A stretch of DNA of 64,000 nucleotides, taken from Congeria kusceri (Eukaryota > Mollusca > Bivalvia > Myida > Dreissenidae). Shown here piece after piece: positions 1-12,500 of this stretch (the stretch's first letter is position 1; each line of letters opens with the position of its first letter). The stretch is taken from the NCBI GenBank assembly GCA_027627225.1, contig CM051029.1, positions 16,327,956-16,391,955 on the forward strand, read 5' to 3'. Made by a program: the position numbers and the translations under genes. The notes beneath the pieces are model-generated. The model saw only the letters and a list, made by a program, of their open reading frames with translations, did not search any database and had not been told where the DNA came from.

Positions 1-258
1 CGGGCCTTTAGAATGAAAGCAATTCCCGAGAAGCGGAAATTTGACCCGAGTGATTCCGGGTCCCGGGGTAATCGATTTTGGTCGGATTTTAGATGCTTTT
101 TTTTGTACCCGGTAATATAGGCCCCCGGTCCATTAGATAGACATACTATCTGCCACTGAGGGGATTTAGACAAATATACTAATATAAAAATTTGTCAAAT
201 TCCCCTGGGTCAGCCCGCCGCCCTCCCACCCCACCCACCCCCCGAAAATATTAATAGC
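1..258 (+). mobile_element. MITE-like family A, copy 1 (left end cut by window)
   Basis: This is the right part of a short non-autonomous repeat found six times in the window. Shared landmarks are a 'gattccgggtcccggg' block, 'ggtcggattttaga', a 'gaggggatttagacaaa' block and a terminal C-run followed by an 'aatattnataggtgca'-like end. Complete copies begin with 'tgcacctatca' and end with its reverse complement, so the family has short terminal inverted repeats. No coding capacity is visible. Confidence 0.75.
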
Positions 259-436
259 TGCATTTGCAACTTTAAGCTAAACTTTTCATGAAACATTTCT
301 TGGAATGTTGGAAATAGGCCAATTAACATTTTTTAAATTTCGGCGTTGATCTGGATGACCCGGCGTCTGGAATCAGAATTTTTAAGGATTTTTACTGGTA
401 ATTGCTACAATATGTTGTAAAATTCGTAAACATTAC
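259..436. other. unique AT-rich sequence in CDC20 intron
   Basis: Nothing recognisable lies between the repeat at the left edge and the last visible CDC20 exon. The exon(s) for the final WD repeat and the C-terminal IR tail are not here and should be left of the window. Confidence 0.5.
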
Positions 437-554
437 CTTCTAGATCTGCTACCTTGCTCAGGTCCGGGTAGCGCCATATTGTCAGCTGATTCTGGGAGAA
501 CCCGTGACCGGAAATGAGCTCATTGTGATGCTGGTTCCAGAGCACTGAGCAAAC
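437..554 (-). CDS. CDC20: CDC20 exon 10 (WD blade, last exon in window)
   Basis: The exon encodes [20 protein letters not shown] and then [19 protein letters not shown]. Cdc20 proteins have the matching sequence [19 protein letters not shown]. It is flanked by an AG acceptor above 554 and a GTAATG donor below 437, and it ends in phase 1. Confidence 0.93.
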
Positions 555-3500
555 CTAATTCGGGAACCAGAATGAGATAACACAATGAGTTGTACATGCC
601 TAAAATGGGTACAAGTAAAATTGATGAAACAAGTGTTGTAAGCAGAATTACCTTAGCTGAAATGTTTGCGCATATGTTTCGTCTGTAAAAAGAATAGTGG
701 GTTTTTGTTCTAAGTAAACGAGGATATCACATAACATAACCCAATTACAACAAAAGATCGACATATTGCACTCTAAAAGAATATGTAAATTACAACATTT
801 CCTACCTGAGACTTAGCGTCAATCGAGGTGAGTGGACACCCGCTCTGCGCGTTCCACAACCGGATGTGACGGTCCGCCGTACCGCCACCACTCGCCAGGA
901 TGTTGTGTTGCCATGGACACCACGCAAGCGCCTGCGAACGTCAACGAAATATTTAAAATACACAATTCCGGTTTTGCCACTAGCTTTATAAATTCCTTTA
1001 TAAATCGGGTGAAAATTGTAAAGACTTAGAGAGAGGAACATGCTAAAACGGCCAATTTTAGGTAATTCCAGGGCCATAACTGTGCAGTTCGTGCAGTGAT
1101 GTGATATTATCCCCAGATACATTTTGATAACATTTGGCGAAGTACTGATGAAAACTAACTGTTCCACTTAGAGAGCGGGAAAATGTGGTCTAACGACAGA
1201 CAGACCGACCAAAAAACAAACCGACATTTGCAAACCAATCTCTGATGCGGTTGGGGGCATAATTAAATCAGATTCTTTTCTTAAATTCGAACCTTCACTG
1301 CGGCCTGGTGGTGGGTCAAGGTCAGCAGCGGAGTGATGTCACTTCCGAGGGTGTTGCTCCAGACGTTCAGCACGTTGTCGTTGCCGCCGCTCGCTAGAGG
1401 TTAGAAACCAGTAAATCAAATCACCGCAAGGTCCCCTTCTTAGATAACAAAATTTCCTGGCATCGTTCCCCACTTTCCTTTATTTCCGATGTTGAGAGTC
1501 TGATCTGTTGGAAAGATCCTTCATAATACTTTTAAAATTTAAAAGGAAAAATAGGTTACGCAACTTCTTAGAAAGTAATAGTAAATCTCAAGGTCGTTTT
1601 CAGGAAATAACCATGTAAACAAGTGTCCCTTATTAGACATGTTACTTTTTACAAAAGGTAAAACGAACTATTTGATATACGGCCTAATTTCGATTGAACC
1701 ACCAGGGAATTTTTCGACTATTTACTGGTTACTAACCAAGATATTTCCCGTCCGGGGACCAGGCTAGGCCGCAGACATCCTGCGTGTGATTGGTCAGAAT
1801 TCCAACGTTGTGATTGGCCACCCTGACGTCATGGTGATGAATTGCACCGGAGCGTGACCCGCTATTTTTAGAAACAATTTTACAATAAAATACTATTAAA
1901 TGAGCATTCAAATTTGTGTCACCATTTAACACTGATTTTTTTTAAATCGATTTTTTTTTACACTGCGTCCTCGGTAATGGAAAACGTCCTTAATAGTACA
2001 CATACAAACACGAAGGTCTGTAGATACAGGACAAACTTTTTCTGTAATCACCAATCGTGTACAGTTTGTCTACGTACGTAAGACTACCGGTGAAGTCGAA
2101 TAAAAGCATGATCGGGCCAGAAACAAACATCAACAAGTTATCAATGATTGGCTTGCACACACGATTTTTTATTCAATGTTGACCAAACTTACACAGTTTG
2201 TGTATGACCATACAAATTGATTGATAAAATTTGATTTCCAACAGTTGCAAGACTTGCATGCAGTTATTTGTACATGCAACATTGACGTCTTTAGAGCCTG
2301 CATTAACATCATTTATCATCATTGGACTGAAAATTATCAAATAAAAAGCAAAACTTGACCTTATAGCACAGCCATCTCAATTATTGCATTGCAGCTAGTT
2401 CTCCAAAACTGTCTGCGAAAAAGACATCAAAATCTACTGTTTCTGCATTTTCCAGAATTGTCACCGATTTAATGAAAAAGGGTCAGGTAAGAATATCGAG
2501 AAAAATGATTTGAGAACAATTAGCAAAAACACCGCTAATCCACTATCCAACTCGTACTTCGCCCATTGCACTAACCCATGTTTTAAATCAAATTGATCCT
2601 ATCCCCCTTTGTGTATTGTTCAGATATCTTAATTTTCAAACCTGTCACAACAGTATGGTCTTCATCTGTAACAGTTCTCAGGTGAGCGCTTTGGGCCATC
2701 ATGGCCCTCTTGTTTAAAATTGCAAACTTTAGATCAATGAGTCACCAAAACAGCAATTACGTGCAATCGATATTATTTTGGTGCGTTTTATGTCAGATAT
2801 GTATAGCTTCTCGCAATCACGGCTATACATTTCAAACTTAAGACTGTTTAAGCACTTTGCTGCCCTATTCTTTAAACATTCTTTATAATGCGACATTGAC
2901 TTACTGAACGTATAGTACCGAAGATATATAGCATGCTTATGGATGGGCCTATATGGCCAATCAAACTACACAGATGAAATACATCGTACACAAACGAAAA
3001 TAACAGATTTATGGATACATATACAAATTTTCTCTTTGAAATAAGAAAACAGATGTCGTCTGCTGACCTGGTCAGAATGTGCGAATTCCATGACAACGAC
3101 CCCACGCGGGCGGCATGACCCCCCATGGAGCGGATCTTCTTTTCTGTCGGCACGTCCCAGAGCTATTTATAGAACATTTGTCATGGTTACAATTTGTAGC
3201 TATTTATGGAACATTTACTACGGTAATAACTTTGTACCTATTTACAGAAAAAGCTGTCATGGCTACCAAGTTTTACCACTGTCAAAATGACTATCAACGT
3301 CAGAGCAAGACGGGAAGCAAAGAAATTGATGTCAAAAATGTTTCCATGGTCATAATATTTGATCAGTCAATGCCACATGCGTATGCGATGGGAGAACCTT
3401 GAACATTGAAGCGAAAATTGTTATGGTGTAACTTCAGTCATATTTGTATACGGGTAAATAAGTTTATTCCAACATATAACTTGAATATTTATTTTAATAA

Positions 3501-6500
3501 GCTTATTTTTAATGATATAAATCAGATAAGCATAAGACATTTAAAAAAAGCATTAAACGAAGGACAAATCTACAACTTAGAATGTAACACAGATAGCATA
3601 TATTGATTACTTTTTAAGTTTGTCGGATATGTCTGACTTCCCGACAAGATTTCACCAATCCAGGAAGTGGCGTAATCCGTACCTCCACATCTTCCTGACT
3701 GCTTCCCACCCCCAGGATGGTTCCCTACCTCCACACCTCCCTGGCTGGTCCCCATTCCCAGCATGGTTCCCTATCTCCACATATCCCTGGCTGGGCCCCA
3801 CCCCCAGCATGGTTCCTTACCTTCACATCAACCTGGCTGGTCCACACCCCCAGCATGGTGCCCTACCTACACGTACCCCTGGCTGGTCCCCACCTCCTGA
3901 ATCTCTCTGACTTGTTCCCTACCTCCACGTCCCCTGGCTGGTCCCCACCCCCAGCATGGTGCCCTACCTCCACGTCCCCCTGGCTCGTCCCCACCTCCTG
4001 AATCTCCCTGACTTGAACCCTACCTCCACGTCCCCCTGTCTCGTCCCCACCCCCAGCATGGTGCCCTACATCCACGTCCACCTGTCTCGTCCCCACCCCC
4101 AGCATGGTGCCCTACCTCCATGTCCCCCTGGCTGGTCCCCACCCCCAGCATGGTGCCCTACCTCCACGTCCCCCTGGCTGGTCCCCACCCCCAGCATGGT
4201 GCCCTACCTCCATGTCCCCCTGTCTCGTCCCCACCCCCAGCATGGTGCCCTACCTCCACGTCCCCCTGTCTCGTCCCCACCCCCAGCATGGTGCCCTACC
4301 TCCATGTCCACCTGTCTCGTCCCCACCGCCAGCATGGTGCCCTACCTCCATGTTCCCCTGGCTCGTCCCCACCCCCAGCATGGTGCCCTACCTCCATGTC
4401 CCCCTGGCTCGTCCCCACCCCCAGCATGGTGCCCTACCTCCATGTCCCCCTGTCTCGTCCCCACCCCCAGCATGGTGCCCTACCTCCACGTCCCCCTGGC
4501 TGGTCCCCACCCCCAGCATGGTGCCCTACCTCCACGTCCCCCTGGCTGGTCCCCACCTCCTGAATCTCCCTGACTTGTTCCCTACCTCCACGTCCCCCTG
4601 TCTCGTCCCCACCCCCAGCATGGTGCCCTACCTCCACGTCCCCCTGGCTCGTCCCCACCCCCAGCATGGTGCCCTACCTCCACGTCCCCCTGGCTCGTCC
4701 CCACCCCCAGGATGGTTCCCTACCTCCACGTCCCCCTGGCTCGTCCCCACCCCCAGGATGGTTCCCTACCTCCACGTCCCCCTGGCTCGTCCCCACCCCC
4801 AGCATGGTGCCCTACCTCCACGTCCACCTGGCTCGTCCCCACCCCCAGCATGGTGCCCTACCTCCACGTCCCCCTGGCTCGTCCCCACCCCCAGGATGGT
4901 TCCCTGCTGGATCCACTTGACCGCCGACATGTACTCGTTTGGCACGGTGGTTGACATGAGCTGCACGATGCGGCCGGAAGTGGCGTCCCAGATGTAGATG
5001 GCCGGCCCGAGCGCCACCGCCATCTGGTTGTTGGAGGACCAATCGAGGAGATTCAGGTCTGAAATTGGGTAAAAGAAGAAACTCACCGCGTTTTAGAGAT
5101 TGAGTTGACATTTCGCGTATGTTAGAGAAGAAATTCGACGTGTTTTAGAGAAGAAAATTCACATTTTTTAGAGGAATAAATAACGTGTGCCAAAGACAAA
5201 ATGCATTTGCGTTAGAGAAGAAAATGTACCTGTTTTATAAAAAAATATCACGTATGTTAGAGCAGAATATTCACGAGTTAGAGATGACAACGTGTTTTGC
5301 AGGAAAAAAAAATACTGTAGAAGAAAATTCACGCAGTCTAAATAAGAAAATTCATATGTTTTAGAAACAAAAATCGCTGTCTTTTACGGAAGAAACTTAA
5401 AATATGTTTTAGAGAAGAAACCCATGACCCCAAGACTTACAGTAGTCGTCAAGCAGTTCCGGTGCATCCAGGATCCTCTCCGGCACCTTGGGTATGATCC
5501 TCTTGGGTGCCTGGCTCGGCCCCTGGGCCTTGTTCTTGCTGTAGATTACCTGCAGGTTGTTGGCGTGACCTGCACACGTATGGACGTACAGAAAGAGATG
5601 GCATGACCTGTACGCATGTACGGACGCGCTCCACATAAGGGTGTTAAGAAAAATACATGTGTATACGTAGAATTTTATGTATTAAGTCCACTTTTTTTTG
5701 TTTAAGAGATTTTTCAGCTTTCAACGGTGAACATATTTCCTTCAACACGATATCACGTGTAGGCATTTTGAGAACATCAGAGGGAAATTTACAACTTAAT
5801 ACTCGTGAAATAATTATAGAGTTTAAAAGATAACAAAACTTATTTGTACACATTAAATTGTCAAGGAATTCAATTTAGCCTGTATTTTGCACTTGTAAGT
5901 ACGCTAGGTTTTCAGTAACTCCATAATAAAACAAGTTTTACTAGCCGCGAACATGAACACATATGTCTTCAGGATCACGTGGCAATGTTGCCAGGCGTAC
6001 CAATGGCGGGTGCGGGTTTGTTCTCCTTGTAGGACAGGATCTTGGCGTCCTCCGGCACGTTCATGGCGGCACCTAGCTGCTTCTGGTACTCCACCTTGGT
6101 TGGCGACTGCGCCTCTTCCTCCGCCTCCTCTTCCGGGCGCTTCAGGGTGAAGTTCACCATGTCGAAGTCGCTGTTGGTGCGATTGGGGATGAACCTGAAA
6201 ACAAAAGAACTTCATGATTGGGGGCTGACCTTAAAATGGCAGCTTGATGGCGAAGTTCGCCATGTCGAAGTTGCTGTTAATATGGCAGCTGGATGGCAAA
6301 GTTCTCCATATCGAACTTGCTGTTGGTTCGATTAGGGATAAACCTGAAAATGGCAGAACTTCATGACATAAAGAAGGTGAAGTTTGCCATGTCCAAGTCG
6401 CTGTAGATGCGGTTGGGGCATAACCTAAAAATGGCAGAACTTCATGACACATTCATGGTCAAGTTCGCAATGTCGAAGTCGCCATTGGTGCGATTGGGGA

Positions 6501-9500
6501 TGAATCTGAAAATGGCAGAACTTCATGACATATTGAGGGTGAAGTTCGCCATGCCAAAGTCGCTGTTGGTGCGATTGGGGATGAACCTGAAAATGACGGA
6601 ACTTTGTGACTGGGATTCAACCAGGGTTTATACACTACAGATATTCTCTTACAACATTCAAGCACATTTTAAGCACTTTCCAATGACAGAAGATCCAAAT
6701 ACAAGCACTTCTTTAGTTTGCCCTATATACCTTTTCAAATGGTTGGGCTGTAATTCACGGTTAAGAGACTCAATGTTTGGAAACATTCCGAAAATGTCTG
6801 GTGGTGACTTCCGAGGTGGTCCGGTGGCATAAACATATTGTAATCAGTAAGCATATTTCCAGTTTTGTAAGATTTTCTCCATTTTACGATTCACAATTTT
6901 TCAAAACAATCGGCGAATGTCATTAGCAGTAGGAATGGTAAAAAAGCACTCTGTCGAAGTTTTGCTTAATAATTTACAAAAATGAAGACAGTAGGATGTT
7001 TATAAGTTGAAATCATTTTAAAACAAGACACTGTGTTCGATAAACCCACATGCCGAAGGTTAGTGCTGGACATCCCATTGAATTATTCCACATTAGGTCA
7101 AAGTATGGTTGGGTGATATGGGTGGTTTGGGAATGGTCATAAGCAACAACTGTGCTGTAGTAAAGGGTGCTGGTGCTAGACGAAACGGTAAAATCTAGTT
7201 AACCAAGATATAGCCCGTTTGAATTATTCTAAGCCCAACTTAGGCCAAGGTCAAAGTCAAAGTGAGGTTGGGTGATATGGGTGGATTGGGAACGGTCATA
7301 AGTAACCACTGTGTACATATCCAAGTGTTGTAGTAAGCGGTGTTGGTGCTAGACGAAACGGTAAAATCTAGTTAACCAAGAAATGGCACTTTTGATTTAT
7401 TTTTAGTCCAAAGAAGGTCCAGGTCAAGGTCAAAGTGAGGTTGGGTGATATGGGTGGATAGGGAATTTTCAAAGGCAACAACTGTGTACGTATCTAAGTG
7501 TTGTAGTAAGCGGTGTTGGTGCTAGACGAAATGTTAAATTCTACTTAACCTTGTCACGGACGGACAGGACAATCACTATATTCAAGTTTGTCATACCTTC
7601 ATTAAGAATTGTTGCATTTATTGGGCATTTGATTAGAATTTCTGTGAATTTCTTGACATGAGGTGACTCCGTGGTGCTGAGGTGGTCCGCTGATCCTCTC
7701 CTGAGATTGGAGACGGCGGACAATTTTGACTTGTATGTGCATTTTTGCATGAAAACTAACTTTAAAATGAAGATGATTTGAATTCTGTTCAGTTTGATTA
7801 TCATAAATAGTAATTAGACCGATGGTCAGCTTTTAAATTTACAAGCCAACAATGTGGTATTTAATTTCAACAAAACTTTTAGCACATTTTTCTTTCAGCT
7901 TTGGGACATTATTAACTTGGTTAATGTGTAAAAAAAGGTTGTTGGTTTCCGCTCACCCGACCCCCCTATTTCTTCTGCCGACTCTTAAAGTCTTTTTGCC
8001 TATCAATCATTAACTTTTTTAGATTTTTTTTTTGTTTTGTTGGGGTTTTTGCGCCGTTTTTAACAGTAGTTCAGTCATATCACGGCGGTCAGTTAACCTA
8101 CTCACACTTTTCCTGGGCAAGCTTAGCCGATCTAAGCGGTTTACCAGTACTATGTGCACATACCTATGCCAGTAACTGACAACTGCCCTAATTTATTCAG
8201 AGGTAGGGGGAGAAATAATTTCATGATCAATCCCCACACAAGTTTAGTTTTTTCGCTTATATTATAAGTTTCTTGCCATAAATCTCTTTTTTCTATGACC
8301 TTATTTATAGTTAAGGTTCAGTTTTATTTGTTAACAATTTTATATACAGTCCAATATACTTACACTGTGTGGAGAATATGCGGCGAAGAAAATAAAAGTT
8401 AAAGAAAAAACAAGATTCAGTGTTTGATAAACACACATGCCTCCAGTTGGTGCTGGGTAGCCCATTTCTTAGTCCAAATTAGGTCAAGGTCAAGGTCAAA
8501 GTGAGGTTGGGTGATATGGGTGGATTGGGAATGGTCATAAGTAATAACTGTGTAAATATCCAAGTGTTGTAGTAAGCGGTGTTGGTGCTAGACGAAACGG
8601 TACAATCTAGTTAACCAAGAAATGGCACTTTTGAATTATTCTAAGTACAAATTAGGTCAAGGTCAAAGTGAGGTTGGGTGATATGGGTGGATAGGGCATG
8701 GGCATAAGCGGTGTTGGTGCTAGACGACACGGTAAAATCTACTTAACCTTGTCACGGTCGGAAGGACGGAAAGACGGAAGGACGATCACTATGCTGGGGG
8801 CATAAAAATATTTTACCCCCCCCCCCCCCCACCAGATATTTGTGGAGATGTAAGCGGAAACCCACCATTAACTTTTTGGGCCTAAAAAGTATACTCTACA
8901 CCCAGAAGAGGGAATGGCACCACAAATAATTCAATATGTTCAATTTAATGAAATATTTACTGGCAAAGAAAATGTTTCTCCCACAGAATTACATTGACAT
9001 GTACAATTGTACAGTGTTAAAGGGACCTATGTCAACGAAAATGGCCTCAAGGGGGTGGGGGGGGGGGGCGGTAATTTAAATTATATTAAAAATGGCATTT
9101 ATAATAACGGTTAAAAAAGGTATATATAATTATAATGGTGACAAGTTTTCGCATTCTGAGATAAAAATCAATTTATAATATCGGTCATGTTAGTTTGTTG
9201 GTTATCATGTTAACATTTTGACGCCAGAATAGCGCAGTTGGTTAAAGTGCTGTCTACTGTCATTTCCTCGTATGGCCCCTGAGTCTTGAGTACAATACCT
9301 GCTTGGGGTTTTAATTTTTACCAACATTTTTTGCTGATATGTTTTATCAAATATTTCATATAACTGTAATTATAGTTTTGGTTTGTTATTTAATGTACCT
9401 GTCTTAGTTTAGTATATTTCTATCATCTAAAATAGTTCCTAGTGCAATAGAAAACCAAGTTTTCGTTCACATAGACCCTTTAATGATTTATTATAACTCC

Positions 9501-12500
9501 GGCCGAAGAGAGCTAAAGAAAATACGAACAATGCAGCCGAGAAGTGTATTATGATTGAATTATCCATTGAAAGAAGATTCCTATTATTGTCATTGCCCTT
9601 TGCTATATGACCTTAAATGATAAAAAAATTGATGCAATTTTACAAAATGGTATAACTGTTAAATCATCATGAATAGTGTTAAATGAGATATATCTTCATG
9701 TATTCCTTTAATATTTTAGCATGTTGTTAACATGAATGATATTTGTTAAGAGCATCCTCAGTTGTTATGACCCATAATGTTAGCTTATAATCGCATATAA
9801 TCATATAGCTGTTGTTAATATGCGAGTTTTAATATAGACATGTCATATCGATAGTAATGCAGTCTTCACGAATAAATTATCAAATCAGAGGACCGTTGGT
9901 CCACCAAGCCCGCTAAAAAGACTGTACCGGATCACAATTAAGTGGACCATAGTTTGGAAATTTTCTGTCACTCATTCAATCTGTTATATAAATAGCTAAA
10001 GCAATAATGCTGTTTATACTTTTTTCTCTCATTAAATTGGAAATCCATTTCCCCTACCACATTGCTCCTGGCATTGCAAGGGACCTTAACTTGATGGACC
10101 GCCGGTCCAGTAAGCTTACATATTTAGATGGACCTAGCCATCATTTGGTGGTCCATGGTCCACTGGTTTGTCATGAAGACTGGTAATGTATTATGAACTG
10201 TACATCACATCAATATTAACAACAAAATCATTTGTTCATTTTTATTTGTTATTTTATTATAAAATATTGCACTTTCCCACCAACAACTATATAATATAAA
10301 ATGCATATTGCACATGTATAATAATCAAATCATAAAGTTAGATAATATTGCACAGTATGCCCAATATTGCACATTACCCGGAAATATCACACAAAAATGT
10401 CCCCAATATTGCACAGTATGCCAAATATTGCACAGTATGCCCAATATTGCACATTACCCGGAAATATCACACAAAAATGTCCCCAATATTGCACATACCC
10501 CGAAATATTACACACAAATGCACCAAATATTGCACATGACCACGTCTGTGTATTTTGCCAGTTGCCCATAACACATTTCACATATGAAGTTTCAAATCAC
10601 ACTTTTCACATACTTCCAAGTTATCACACGCATTTTCAGTAAAATGCTCCAGCTGTACAATTCTTCACATTTCATGTGAAATTCTACTTCATCACATGTA
10701 AGCACTTCAATACAAGGAGTCCATTTCACAAAAGACAGTGTGCTGTCACTCACCTTATTCAAAATGTCTATTTCACAAAAGACAGTGCACGCTGTCACAC
10801 AAAAAAAGTGTCTATTTCACAAAAGGCAGTGTGCTGTCAATCAAAATTTAAAGTGCCAATTTCACAAAAGACTGTGTGCAGTCACACACACAATTTTAAG
10901 TGTCCATTTCACAAAAGACAGTGTGCTGTCACACATAAAAGCAAGTGTCCATTTCACAAAAAGAAAGTGTGTTGTCACACACAAAATTAAAAGTGTCCAT
11001 TTCACAAAAGACACTGTGCTGTCACACACCAAATTCAGTGTCCATTTCACAAAACACAGAGTGCTGTCACACACCAAATTCAAATTGTCCATTTTACAAA
11101 AGACAATGTGTTGTGAATGTCACACACCAATTTCAAAGTGTCCATTTTACAAAAGACACTGTGCTGTCACACAAAAAACAAAGTGTCCATTCCACAACAA
11201 AGTGAGCTTTCACACACACACAAAGTGTCCATTTCACAAAAGACAGTGTACTGTCACACACAAAAGGGTCCTTTTCACAAGAAAGTGTGCTGCCACACAA
11301 AAAACACGAAGTGTCCTAGAACAGAAGACAGTGTGCTGTCACATACAAAAAAGTGTCCATTTCACAAGACAGTGTGCTGTCACACACACACACAAGTGGC
11401 CATTTCACAAAAGACACACACCCACAAACAATGTGATAATTTCACAAAAGACAGTGTAATTTCACACACAAAACGTGTCCATTTCACAAGACAGTGTGCT
11501 GTCACACACACAAAAAGTGGCCATTTAACAAAAGAAAGTGTGCTGTCACACGCAAAATAACAATGTGACAATTTGAAAAAAGACAGTGTGATGTAACACA
11601 CAAAAAAGTGTTCATTTCACAAGCCAGTGTGTTGTCACACACAAAAAAGTGTCTCAAAAAAGACAGTGTGTCGCATACACAAAAGTGTCCATTTCACAAG
11701 AAAGTGTGCTGTCACACACACAAAACAAAGAGTCCATTTCAGAAAAGAAAGTGTGCTGTCACACACAAAAGTGTCCGTTTCACAAGGAAGTGTGCTGTCC
11801 CACACAAAAAACAAAGTGTCCATTTCACCAAAGACAGTGTTTTGGCACACATAAAAAAGTAGTGTTCATTTCACCAAAGACAGTGTTTTGACAGAAATAA
11901 AAAGTAGTGTTCATTTCACAAAAGACATTGTGCTGTCACACACAAAAGTGCCCATTTCACAAAAGACAGTGTGCTGTCCTACACAAAAAAGTAGTGTTAA
12001 TTTCACAAAAGACATTGTGCTGTCACACACAAAAAGCAAAGTGTCAATTTCACCAAAGACAGTGTGCTGTCATAAACACACATAAAACAGTCCAATTCAC
12101 AAAAGACAGTGTGCTATCACACACAAAATTCAAAGTGTCCACTTCACAAAAAATGAAAAGCTTGTTATGCAACAAGAAACTAATTTCCGCACATATTCTG
12201 GATCCTTGAAAAATAAAATGATGCTTCAAAAATTCAAAAATTTCATATTCCAGTGTTGATTAACTTTCAAAACTATTATTTCAAAATGTTGAAATAAACT
12301 TATGCTTTCCTTTGACGGTTTTCCAAATAAAATAAAATAAAAATAAATAAAATAAAAATTAAAAATATAATATATCTAATCCTCCCTCTTCTTCTCCTTC
12401 TTCCCTCCCTTCTTCCCTTTTGCTTTCCTCTCCTTTTTTCTCTTTTTGGCCATTTCCTGTCGGCATTGGTCCAACTCTTCTTCTCTAAGTGCCTCTGCGT

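Noticed and set aside
3620..4997. Plus-strand proline-rich frames up to 297 codons
   Set aside because: They are readings of the 46-bp array in shifting registers, antisense to CDC20, with no start or splice context.
6231..6832. Plus-strand frame with repeated NLKMAELHD and minus-strand CHEVLPF frames
   Set aside because: They come from the 81-bp acceptor array and are not independent genes.
10676..12209. Many Cys/His/Lys-rich frames resembling zinc-finger proteins
   Set aside because: The CxxH-like spacing comes from the 'tgtgctgtcacaca' unit. The registers change with indels and no linker consensus is present.
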